Shown here one piece after another: positions 32,997 through 39,349 of a DNA stretch of 39,349 bases. This DNA comes from JBBIND01 sp037444075. Its GTDB lineage: Bacteria; Acidobacteriota; Terriglobia; Bryobacterales; Bryobacteraceae. The notes below the pieces were generated by a model. The model was given only the letters and a program-made list of their open reading frames with translations. It did no database searches and was not told the DNA's origin. Made by a program: the position numbers and the translations under genes. The stretch is from NCBI GenBank assembly GCA_037444075.1, contig JBBIND010000039.1, forward strand, positions 1 to 39,349. Reading direction: 5' to 3'. Within the stretch, counting starts at the first letter, position 1; each line of letters opens with the position of its first letter.

Positions 32997-33482
32997 ATGA
33001 TGATCCGAACACTTGCTCTGGCACTGGCTTGTCTGGCTGGTCTGGCCGGGCCCACCATGGCCCAGGTGGCGCAGCGTAAGGCGCTGACGCTGGAAGGAGC
33101 CAAACAGATTGCCGCAGCCGCTGAAGTGGAAGCCTTGAAGAACAAGTGGAACGTGGCGATCGCCATTGTCGATGAGGCCGGTTACCTGCTCTATTTCCAG
33201 CGGATGGACGGTGTGCAGTTAGGCAGCGTCGAAGTGGCGATGCAGAAGGCGCGCACGTCGGCTCTCTTCAAGCGGCCATCCAAAGCGTTCGAAGACACCG
33301 TCGCCGGCGGTCGCATCGTCGTCCTGAAACTGGAAGGCGCGGTGCCGCTCGAAGGCGGCTTGCCGATTGAAGTGGACGGGCAGATTGTGGGAGCCATCGG
33401 AGTGAGCGGCGTCACCTCGCAACAGGACGCCCAGATCGGCAAAGCCGGCATCGATGCGTTCCTGAAGAATCTGCCGCGCTGA
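32997..33482 (+). CDS. Secreted GlcG/HbpS-family protein
   Basis: A 161-residue protein of the GlcG/HbpS (DUF336) family with a Sec signal peptide (about 1-23, LALACLAGLAGPTMAQ). Conserved parts: LTLEGAKQIAAAAEVEA, VAIAIVDEAGYLLYFQRMDG, AMQKARTSALFKRPS, GGLPIEVDGQIVGAIGVSGVTSQQD. Family members include the haem-binding HbpS and the glycolate-locus protein GlcG; function here is unknown. An extended -10 (TGCTATTCT at 32966-32974) precedes a GGGAG and the ATG at 32997. A 14-base perfect palindrome, CGCGGCCGGCCGCG (32949-32962), lies just upstream and may be an operator. Confidence 0.85.
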   Translation: MMIRTLALALACLAGLAGPTMAQVAQRKALTLEGAKQIAAAAEVEALKNKWNVAIAIVDEAGYLLYFQRMDGVQLGSVEVAMQKARTSALFKRPSKAFEDTVAGGRIVVLKLEGAVPLEGGLPIEVDGQIVGAIGVSGVTSQQDAQIGKAGIDAFLKNLPR

Positions 33483-33492
33483 AGGCAACGGC

Positions 33493-34122
33493 TCAGCGAA
33501 CGTAGCGGATCACCAGGAAGCCGGCCACCAGCACGACCACGAAGGCCAGCGCCAGCCAATCGAAGTACCGGTCAATAAACCGCTTCATGGGCGGACCCGC
33601 CAGGCGCAGCAATCCGGCTACCAGGAAGAAGCGCGCCCCGCGGCCCACTGCGGAAACCAGGGCAAAGGCCCACAGGTTCATATGGAACGCACCCGAGGCA
33701 ATGGTGAACACCTTGTAGGGGATGGGCGTGAAGGCCGCGATGAAGACAATCCAGAAGTCGTAGCGGCCATACCACTGCTGCACCTGCCCGTAGTAGGCGT
33801 GGGCATTGTAGAAGTCGATGATCCGCAGGCCCACCGTATCCATCAGGAAGAGGCCAATGCCATAGCCCGCCATTCCGCCGAGAACGCTCCCGGTTGTGCA
33901 AATGCCGGCGAAGCGCAGCCACTTTGCCATGGATCCCAACACCAGGGCCACCAGCAGCACGTCCGGCGGTACCGGGAAGAAACTGGATTCAGTGAACGAG
34001 AGCAGGAACAGCGCCCAGGCTCCGTAGGGTGTATCCGCCCAGTGCAACACCCAGTCATAGATCCTGCGGTGCAGACGCCATTTAGAGATGGGTGCAACGG
34101 TTGCCTGCGTTGATTCGCTCAT
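33493..34122 (-). CDS. DedA/YqaA-family membrane protein
   Basis: A 209-residue inner-membrane protein of the SNARE-associated DedA/YqaA superfamily, with about four to five hydrophobic helices. Conserved segments: FLLSFTESSFFPVPPDVLLVALVLG, GSVLGGMAGYGIGLFLMD, and the FTPIPYKVFTIASGAF motif with FLVAGLLRL near the end. Many DedA proteins act as lipid flippases or affect envelope stress; the YqaA type is not characterised well. It converges with the GlcG-like gene, with ten bases between stops. Confidence 0.85.
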   Translation of the reverse strand: MSESTQATVAPISKWRLHRRIYDWVLHWADTPYGAWALFLLSFTESSFFPVPPDVLLVALVLGSMAKWLRFAGICTTGSVLGGMAGYGIGLFLMDTVGLRIIDFYNAHAYYGQVQQWYGRYDFWIVFIAAFTPIPYKVFTIASGAFHMNLWAFALVSAVGRGARFFLVAGLLRLAGPPMKRFIDRYFDWLALAFVVVLVAGFLVIRYVR

Positions 34123-34474
34123 CGAGTGCTCTGGTTCTCCATGAATGGACGCCTGCCGTCCCCGGGTCCCGCCTTGCCTGCCGGTTCGGCCTTGGCGCGA
34201 TTGGCAGCAGACGGCCGGGATTTTCGGCTGCGGCTCCCTCGGCGGCGGATTGCCAATCGAATAAACACATTACCAAGAGCAAGCGCGCGGAAGGGCGATC
34301 ATCGACCCACTGCCACAGAAGATCCAGCGGTTCCAAGCCGCTGCTCCGGCCATTAACCAGCATACACTGCCCCCGGCAAGGCCCGTTCAGCGTGCTGTCC
34401 CGTTCAGCGTGCTGTCAGCGTGCCTGCGGAATAGCGGAGGACGGTCGCCACGGCTTGGCGGTCACGCCGACGCG
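34123..34474. other. Intergenic region with small hairpins
   Basis: About 350 bases with no gene I would support. A 6-base hairpin CAGCGG-TTCCAAG-CCGCTG (34325-34343) and a tandem 17-base repeat (separate entry) are the only structure seen. It lies between the 5' end of the YqaA-type gene and the 3' end of the cysteine-cluster gene. Only an imperfect stem (CGCC/GGCG, about 34448-34462) precedes the latter stop. Confidence 0.35.
34382..34415. repeat. Perfect 17-bp tandem repeat, two copies
   Basis: CCCGTTCAGCGTGCTGT occurs at 34382-34398 and again at 34399-34415 without gap; a decayed third piece (CAGCGTGCCTG) follows. Looks like replication slippage; copy number may vary among strains. Confidence 0.8.
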
Positions 34475-34975
34475 TTAGAAACTCCCCAGAAGCTGCTTGT
34501 AGGCCTCAAGCGAGTTGTAAACGATGGGGCAATAACAGGCGCGGTCCGGCATTTCCCACATGCGGCTCAGAAAGGAGCCGGCGCCGCGCACCAGGTGAGG
34601 GAAATCCTCGCAGCTCGATGGCCGGACGTCGTAGATCGTGCAGAGGTGGCCCTCCAGAAAGACGCACCCGGCTTCGGTTCTGCGCAGAATCAACCCCTCT
34701 TCTTCGCTGTGAGCGCAGTATTCTGCTTCAAACCTTGCCGGCGAGATTCTGAAGTAACGCGCCAGCCGGGCTACGTCGCGCGGAATGAGGCGCGCCGTCG
34801 CCACGCGGCAACAATTCCCGCAAGCCGTGCAATCGATCTGACCCGTGATGTCTGCGGCAATCGCCTTGAGGCGCCGCTCGACGAAGTTGTGCCGCTTCAG
34901 GTACCGCCGCAACCGTTCGTTCTCTTTCCGCTTGCTCTCACCCAGACGGCGGACCTGAACGAGATCCGTGATCAT
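34475..34975 (-). CDS. YkgJ-type cysteine-cluster protein
   Basis: A 166-residue protein of the YkgJ/zinc- or iron-chelating cysteine-cluster family. The CTACGNCC motif (Cys 49, 52, 55, 56) and later cysteines in GCVFLEGHLCTIYDVRPSSCEDFP and RACYCPIVYN are the conserved set, likely binding an iron-sulfur cluster or zinc. Function is unknown. The N-terminus is charged and helical. ATG at 34975 is chosen; an in-frame TTG at 34990 is a possible start. It is divergent from a Ni/Co transporter with 53 bases between. Confidence 0.82.
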   Translation of the reverse strand: MITDLVQVRRLGESKRKENERLRRYLKRHNFVERRLKAIAADITGQIDCTACGNCCRVATARLIPRDVARLARYFRISPARFEAEYCAHSEEEGLILRRTEAGCVFLEGHLCTIYDVRPSSCEDFPHLVRGAGSFLSRMWEMPDRACYCPIVYNSLEAYKQLLGSF

Positions 34976-35028
34976 ACCCTTAGAGTACAATCGACAGAAG
35001 TCCTAGTGTTTGAGGAGGTTAGTGCCTG

Positions 35029-35814
35029 ATGCTGGCCATGCTGCTCCAGTTGCCCGAGAGATCGCGCCTGGAATCCATGCTGCGCGTCTCTGGTGACGAG
35101 CCATGGGTGCTGGCAACGGCACTGGGGGTGGCCTTCTTCCTGGGCGCCGCGCACGCCCTCACTCCGGGTCACGGCAAGGCCGTCGTGGCGGCCTATCTGG
35201 CCGGCAGCCGCGGGCGCATCGGCGACGCGGTTTACCTGGGCAGCGTTGTCACCGTAACGCATACGGCCAGCGTATTCGTTCTCGGGCTGATTACACTTTA
35301 CGCATCGCAGCGTATCGCCCTGGAGAGGCTTTATCCCCGCCTGGCCCTGGCGAGCGGAATCCTGGTGACGCTGGTAGGCGCCGTTCTGTTGTGGCGGCGG
35401 TGGAGGCAGTTGCGCTCAACCGAACCCGGCCACAGGCATTCCCATCACCACGGCGACGAGGGTCACCACCACCATCATCATCACCACCCTCATCCACACC
35501 GCGATTCCGGCCGCGCGGGCCTGCTTTCCCTGGGTGTCGCCGGCGGCCTGGTGCCGTGCCCGGAGGCTCTGGTGGTGCTGCTGCTGTCGGTTTCCTTGGG
35601 CCGCATTCTGTTCGGGCTTTCCGTTCTGGTCGCCTTCAGTCTGGGGCTTGCGGCGGTGCTCATAGGGATTGGCTGTGCCATGGTCTACACGGGGCCGCTG
35701 GTGACCCGGTGGTCAGGCGAGAGTGCTTGGACACAACGCTTGCCCGTGGCCAGCGCAGCGGTGGTGATTCTGTTGGGGCTGGCCATGTTGTATGAGGCCA
35801 GTGGGAAACTGTAG
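35029..35814 (+). CDS. NicO/RcnA-type nickel/cobalt transporter
   Basis: A 261-residue membrane protein with about six helices, from the nickel/cobalt exporter (NicO) family. Signature AAHALTPGHGKAVVAAYL (41-58) and GSVVTVTHTASVF hold the metal histidines; GGLVPCPEALVVLLL marks the second half. The loop between helices 3 and 4 (135-157) has 15 His residues, a likely metal-binding sensor or chaperone loop. It should remove Ni2+ or Co2+ from the cell. AGGAGGT precedes the ATG, and a TACAAT -10-like box (34986-34991) lies upstream without a clear -35. The next gene starts two bases after its stop. Confidence 0.88.
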   Translation: MLAMLLQLPERSRLESMLRVSGDEPWVLATALGVAFFLGAAHALTPGHGKAVVAAYLAGSRGRIGDAVYLGSVVTVTHTASVFVLGLITLYASQRIALERLYPRLALASGILVTLVGAVLLWRRWRQLRSTEPGHRHSHHHGDEGHHHHHHHHPHPHRDSGRAGLLSLGVAGGLVPCPEALVVLLLSVSLGRILFGLSVLVAFSLGLAAVLIGIGCAMVYTGPLVTRWSGESAWTQRLPVASAAVVILLGLAMLYEASGKL

Positions 35815-35816
35815 CT

Positions 35817-36383
35817 ATGGCAGACAGGCTGTACCTCAACTACTGGCTCCGGGGCTTCACGCAGCACAACATGCTGGCTCGCTTCGAGACCATGCTGCGT
35901 TGTTTCCCCGTCTCCAGGCTGCTGCCTCAGGGCGTGTTGAGGGTCTACGCGCTCGAGTTGGCTGAGCCTCCCCTCCTGGAACGCGAGTTTTCCGGCGAGT
36001 TTCAGCTGGACGAAGTGATCAGCGCCGCTCAGGAATTCACCCACGCCGATTGCTGCTATCAGTTCGAAACAGCCTGGGACATCTGGCAGCGCGCCGAAGG
36101 CTACAGACTGCTTCCCTCGGGAGTGTTGCTGGCGTGTTATGCTCCCCTGTTCCCGAGTGAACAAGGGGAACAACTGCGTATCGACTTCGGTCCGGAAGCT
36201 CTTTACATGCCCGACGCCGATGACCCTGCCAGCCTGACCACGGCAAAGCATAACCTGCGTAGCCTGCTGCACTTGGCCAAAGACCTGGACAAAGCCCTGC
36301 CAGTCGAAAAGCGCCGTCTTTGGTCGGAAGGCGGCAATTTCCTGGAACGGATGACAGCGCTGCTGGACGGCGGCCAAGCTTGA
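35817..36383 (+). CDS. Hypothetical protein following the nickel/cobalt transporter
   Basis: A 188-residue soluble protein I do not recognise. There is no leader or transmembrane helix. It is rich in aromatic residues near the N-terminus (LYLNYWLRGFTQHNMLARF) and acidic throughout; the middle contains FGPEALYMPDADD and the end ERMTALLDGGQA. It starts two bases after the transporter stop, so it is almost surely translated from the same message. A role in metal homeostasis is only suggested by position. Probably a lineage-conserved family. Confidence 0.7.
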   Translation: MADRLYLNYWLRGFTQHNMLARFETMLRCFPVSRLLPQGVLRVYALELAEPPLLEREFSGEFQLDEVISAAQEFTHADCCYQFETAWDIWQRAEGYRLLPSGVLLACYAPLFPSEQGEQLRIDFGPEALYMPDADDPASLTTAKHNLRSLLHLAKDLDKALPVEKRRLWSEGGNFLERMTALLDGGQA

Positions 36384-36416
36384 TCTCGGCAGTAGCGGGC
36401 CGGAGCGCCAGGCCTC

Positions 36417-37748
36417 TCACCAGAGCGAAAGCGGTGTCTCCCCGGGGCTGATAGTGATCCCCGCCAAGGCTCGAAAGCGGTCTCGATGGAACGGGCTTCC
36501 GTCGATTTTGTCGCGATAGGCGCCGACGCTGGTGGTGAAGTGCAGCCAGGAGTTGACGCGGTAGTTGGTGCCCAGGTGGGCTCCGTAAGACTGATATCTC
36601 CCCAAATCCTGCGCAAGCGCAGAGTAACCCGAATAGACGCCATACACGCCGATATTCCAGCGCCTGAGCCCGGTGTAGCTGTAAGTGACTTGACCTGAGT
36701 CGAAACGGGAAGTGAGGTAAACGCCGTTGCCGGGCGAAACCGTCCGGAAGTAATTCGCCTCGGCGCTCCACCGCCGGGAGGTTCCTTTGAGAGATAAGCC
36801 CCCAATCGGACCGTAGGTGACGCTGTGGTCCGCCTCAATTGCCGACACGCGGCCAATGATCGCCGCCACGACGGGGTCGACCGGCACTCGAACCAGCCGC
36901 TCAACCTCCGCCCGGTATGTTCCCGCGCTCAGGCCCAACGTCCAAAAGCGGCTCAAGGCCACGGAGTAATCCAGGCTGGCCATGTGCTTGTCGGTCAAGC
37001 CAAAGCCGCGCGGAAAGTAGAAATGCAAATAACGATAGCCGACTCCGATGGTGTTCCGCCGGTTCAGGCGGTAAGCCACATTCCCGGATCCTCCGTAGCC
37101 GTTGACACCCGCAAGCGCCTGCGAACGGCGTCGTACCAGGAATCCATTGCCGCCCATGCTGAAGGACAGCCGGTTGCTCTTGTGAAAAGTAAGCCCTCCC
37201 ATGGAGGTCACTGCATAGGTACGGTTGTCGAAGATCTCCGAGGCGGGATTGGCAATGCCAAACAGTGGGTCGGCCACTACCGGATACCAGGTGCCTCCGA
37301 AACCACTGCCATAGATGGCGCCGCCTTGGTTCAGGAAGAATTCCACGCGGGGTGTGAGCCGATGGTTATACGCCAGCGAGAGATGCTGGTCCAGCCCGTT
37401 GTAGTACCTGTTGTCCGGGTAATGCCTGAATTGCCCCCGATAGTCCAGACCCACCACGTTGTGTTTCCCGGCGCGGTAACCGTAAGCGCCGAAGTGGGCC
37501 ACGGCGCCAGCCCCCTCGAAATCCACTGGTCTGCCGAGAGCGTCCGTCACAGCGCCACGAAGGCCTCCTTCGTACCCGCCGCTCAATGAGGCGTATCCTC
37601 GAAACGCCGTGGGCAGGTTGCCAATCCGGCCGGGGCGGCTCTCGCCTCTGCTCAAAATCGAAGGATTGTCAGGCCCCGCCCAGGGCAGGTTCTGCCCTAC
37701 AGCAGCGCTGGCAAGCACGGAACAGAACAGAATTCTGGGCAGCCTCAA
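36417..37748 (-). CDS. Predicted outer-membrane beta-barrel protein, TTG start
   Basis: A 443-residue exported protein. The leader (LRLPRILFCSVLASAAVGQN) is followed by repeating amphipathic strands rich in Tyr, Phe, Gly and Asn, of alternating polar/hydrophobic pattern, to the end (GITISPGETPLSLW). This looks like a 14-18-strand barrel without a TonB plug. No ATG precedes the leader closely; the best start is TTG at 37748, four bases after a run of GGAGGAGGAGGG. The longer frame from 37853 has no leader. Function unknown; possibly a porin-like or exopolysaccharide-export barrel. No partner genes are near. Confidence 0.72.
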   Translation of the reverse strand: MRLPRILFCSVLASAAVGQNLPWAGPDNPSILSRGESRPGRIGNLPTAFRGYASLSGGYEGGLRGAVTDALGRPVDFEGAGAVAHFGAYGYRAGKHNVVGLDYRGQFRHYPDNRYYNGLDQHLSLAYNHRLTPRVEFFLNQGGAIYGSGFGGTWYPVVADPLFGIANPASEIFDNRTYAVTSMGGLTFHKSNRLSFSMGGNGFLVRRRSQALAGVNGYGGSGNVAYRLNRRNTIGVGYRYLHFYFPRGFGLTDKHMASLDYSVALSRFWTLGLSAGTYRAEVERLVRVPVDPVVAAIIGRVSAIEADHSVTYGPIGGLSLKGTSRRWSAEANYFRTVSPGNGVYLTSRFDSGQVTYSYTGLRRWNIGVYGVYSGYSALAQDLGRYQSYGAHLGTNYRVNSWLHFTTSVGAYRDKIDGSPFHRDRFRALAGITISPGETPLSLW

Positions 37749-37858
37749 TGTCCCTCCTCCTCCTCGCGCCACCGGCGGCGCGGTCCTATCCGGCGGAGGC
37801 CCGCATTGCTCCGCTGCACTTTCCGCGCGACAGGTTACTGCTCGACGGCACACCTAAA

Positions 37859-37874
37859 GTCTGAGGGTTCAGAC
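37859..37874. repeat. Small hairpin upstream of the barrel gene
   Basis: Perfect GTCTGA-GGGT-TCAGAC inverted repeat in the gap before the barrel gene. On the minus strand a TTGACA (37887-37882) lies beside it. A protein site or leader hairpin is possible; nothing decides. Confidence 0.3.
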
Positions 37875-37988
37875 TCATAGCTGTCAAGCCCGCCGGGGAA
37901 CGCGGCTGGCTAACACCCCGGGGGATGAGCGTAGCAAAGGCGGGGTACGCCTAGCGGCAGCCGGCGCAAACCAGAGAAGCTGGAGACC

Positions 37989-39014
37989 TCAGACCCGCCC
38001 GCGATCCGCCACAATGCGAGGGTCGTTGGCCTGGTTGGGGACCGCCAGAGTAAGCAGCGAATCCTCGAAAGTGAAGTCCGGAGGCGTGGAACGCGGGTGC
38101 CGCCGGTACCAGTTGTAGGTATCCTTAAGGCCTGCCGCGAAGTCGGTAGGTTTAAGTCCGAGCACGCGCTGAGCCTTGGCGATCACCTGCGTGATGGGCG
38201 GCATGTCGAAGTACATGCCAAAGTAGAGGCGCGGGCCCAGAGCGTGGCCACCCGCGCGCAGAATTGCATCACGGGGCACGCGCACCAGCGTGGGCTTCTT
38301 GCCGGTGGGTTCCGCAAGCGCCAGCACCACTTCAGTCTGCGTGAGGGGGCGCGGGTTGGCTATGTTGAACGCGTGGCCGACGGCAGCGGGCTTCTCTATG
38401 GCCTGGAGGCAGGCCCAGACAAGGTCCCGCACATAGGCGAACTGCATCAGACGCCTGCCGTCTCCGGGAACGACGATGGGGCGGCCGGCGCGGATGCGGT
38501 CCCAGAAGAAGGCCTCGCGGTAGAAGGGATTGCCGGGACCGTAGATGTAGGGCGGCCGCAGCGTCACCACCGGGGCGCCGCAACGCTGGTGCAGCCTGAA
38601 CAGCGCCCTTTCACTGGCAGCCTTGTTGCGTACGTACGGATCCGGATGGTCATCCGGAGCCAAGGCGTTTCCCTCGTGGTGATTCAGTCCGTCGCCGTAA
38701 GCCGCCACGCTCGACATGAAAACGTAGCGGTGCAGGTGGTCGCCGCAGGCGCGCAGCGTGGCTTCCACTTGCAGAGCGGTGGTCCCCCGGCTCCAGTCGT
38801 AGACGTTGTCGATGACTACTTCGAACCGTTTTCCGCGGAGGGCTTCCCTGACTGATTGCGCATCGTTTCGATCCGCGACGAGGTTCTCCACGCGTTTGCC
38901 GAAGTCGTGGGACGGCTTCCGGTGCAAAACGCTCACCTGATGGCCTGCTCTGAGCAGCTCTTTCACCATGTGCTTGCCGATGAAGAGCGTTCCTCCGATG
39001 ATCAGGGTCTTCAT
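37989..39014 (-). CDS. NAD(P)-dependent epimerase/dehydratase (atypical SDR)
   Basis: A 341-residue Rossmann-fold enzyme of the extended short-chain dehydrogenase type. It has a nucleotide loop GGTLFIGKHMVKEL (a GGTxFIG variant of the Gly-rich motif), VVIDNVYD, MSSVAAYGDG and the active-site Tyr-Lys in YVRNKAASE, plus RPPYIYGPGNP. The FIG form is common in NAD-epimerases related to chloroplast CSP41 and to sugar-nucleotide epimerases. Substrate unknown. It lies 23 bases after the inositol-3-phosphate synthase gene on the same strand, so the pair may act in one inositol or nucleotide-sugar pathway (inference). Confidence 0.85.
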   Translation of the reverse strand: MKTLIIGGTLFIGKHMVKELLRAGHQVSVLHRKPSHDFGKRVENLVADRNDAQSVREALRGKRFEVVIDNVYDWSRGTTALQVEATLRACGDHLHRYVFMSSVAAYGDGLNHHEGNALAPDDHPDPYVRNKAASERALFRLHQRCGAPVVTLRPPYIYGPGNPFYREAFFWDRIRAGRPIVVPGDGRRLMQFAYVRDLVWACLQAIEKPAAVGHAFNIANPRPLTQTEVVLALAEPTGKKPTLVRVPRDAILRAGGHALGPRLYFGMYFDMPPITQVIAKAQRVLGLKPTDFAAGLKDTYNWYRRHPRSTPPDFTFEDSLLTLAVPNQANDPRIVADRGRV

Positions 39015-39037
39015 GGCTGGAGAGGTCGGGTCACGGG

Positions 39038-39349
39038 TTAGTCGTAGTACTCCAGCCCGAGGTGCGTGATCAGGTCCTCACCTCGCATCCAGCGGAGTGT
39101 GTTCTTGAGCTTCATCAGTTGGATGAAGATGTCATGCTCCGGATAAAGGCCCGGCGCCGTCATGGGAGCCTTGAAGTAGAAGCTCAGCCATTCCTGGATG
39201 CCCTTCATGCCGGCTCTCTGCGCCAGGTCCAGGAACAGCACCAGGTCGAGAACGAGCGGAGCCGCCAGGATGGAATCGCGGCAAAGGAAATCAATCTTGA
39301 TCTGCATCGGATAGCCCAGCCATCCGAAAATGTCGATGTTGTCCCAGCC
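39038..39349 (-). CDS. Inositol-3-phosphate synthase, C-terminal part (cut by window edge)
   Basis: The 3' 103 codons of a gene running off the right end; it starts beyond the window. The tail has GWLGYPMQIKIDFLCRDS, ILAAPLVLDLVLFLDLAQRAG, YFKAPMTAPGLYPEHDIF and ends HLGLEYYD, resembling the C-terminus of bacterial/archaeal myo-inositol-1-phosphate synthase. The Lys/Asp-rich IKIDFLCRDS lies at the active site in this family. It makes inositol phosphate from glucose 6-phosphate, used for lipids or solutes. Another compatible-solute link (di-inositol phosphate) is possible but unsupported here. Gene symbol is withheld since only a fragment is visible. Confidence 0.7.
   Translation of the reverse strand, partial: GWDNIDIFGWLGYPMQIKIDFLCRDSILAAPLVLDLVLFLDLAQRAGMKGIQEWLSFYFKAPMTAPGLYPEHDIFIQLMKLKNTLRWMRGEDLITHLGLEYYD

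Noticed and set aside
1..39349. tRNA, rRNA, insertion sequence or phage genes
   Set aside because: None of their motifs was seen; the genes are all ordinary chromosomal families apart from the Cas3 remnant.

Overview
The window looks like a chromosomal piece of an Acidobacteriota genome, most likely of the Bryobacterales / Solibacter type. The basis is indirect: GC-rich DNA, two very large TonB-dependent (Oar-like) receptors that start with a carboxypeptidase-regulatory domain, ThuA, sugar isomerase and heparinase-like genes, and many Tat or Sec leaders. No rRNA or tRNA gene, complete mobile element or CRISPR array was seen.

Left part (1-9.9 kb): two minus-strand Oar-like outer-membrane receptors flank a small plus-strand AlkD-type DNA glycosylase gene. 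The second receptor is divergent from a regulator that joins an IclR-type DNA-binding head to a LacI/RbsB-type sugar-binding domain. The 397-base gap between them is rich in short palindromes.

9.9-13.3 kb: an assimilatory sulfate operon, cysD-cysN-cysH. cysH has the cysteine pairs of an APS reductase, and cysN ends in what looks like a decayed APS kinase domain with no P-loop, so the PAPS step appears to be bypassed. A perfect inverted repeat overlaps the cysD promoter, and the transcript may be nearly leaderless.

13.4-24.8 kb: carbohydrate and oxidoreductase genes. They comprise a TIM-barrel sugar isomerase and a secreted double-ThuA protein; a convergent two-subunit molybdenum hydroxylase; a truncated Cas3 HD-domain gene that still has a promoter; a secreted SagB-type nitroreductase; a Tat-exported aldo/keto reductase; and a heparinase II/III-like lyase overlapping a sugar-porter gene.

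24.9-32.4 kb: the most coherent functional block. A CPA2 Na+/H+ antiporter, a glucosyl-3-phosphoglycerate synthase (GT81), a second GT-A glycosyltransferase and a mechanosensitive-channel-like membrane protein lie in one direction. A mannosyl/glucosyl-3-phosphoglycerate phosphatase converges on them, and a NarL-type histidine kinase / response regulator pair diverges from the phosphatase. This reads as an osmoadaptation island making glucosylglycerate or mannosylglucosylglycerate.

32.4-39.3 kb: mixed housekeeping and hypothetical genes: a dCMP-deaminase-like enzyme, a secreted GlcG/HbpS protein, a DedA/YqaA membrane protein, a YkgJ cysteine-cluster protein, a NicO-type Ni/Co exporter with a small partner, a beta-barrel protein starting at TTG, an NAD-dependent epimerase, and the 3' end of an inositol-3-phosphate synthase gene cut by the window edge.
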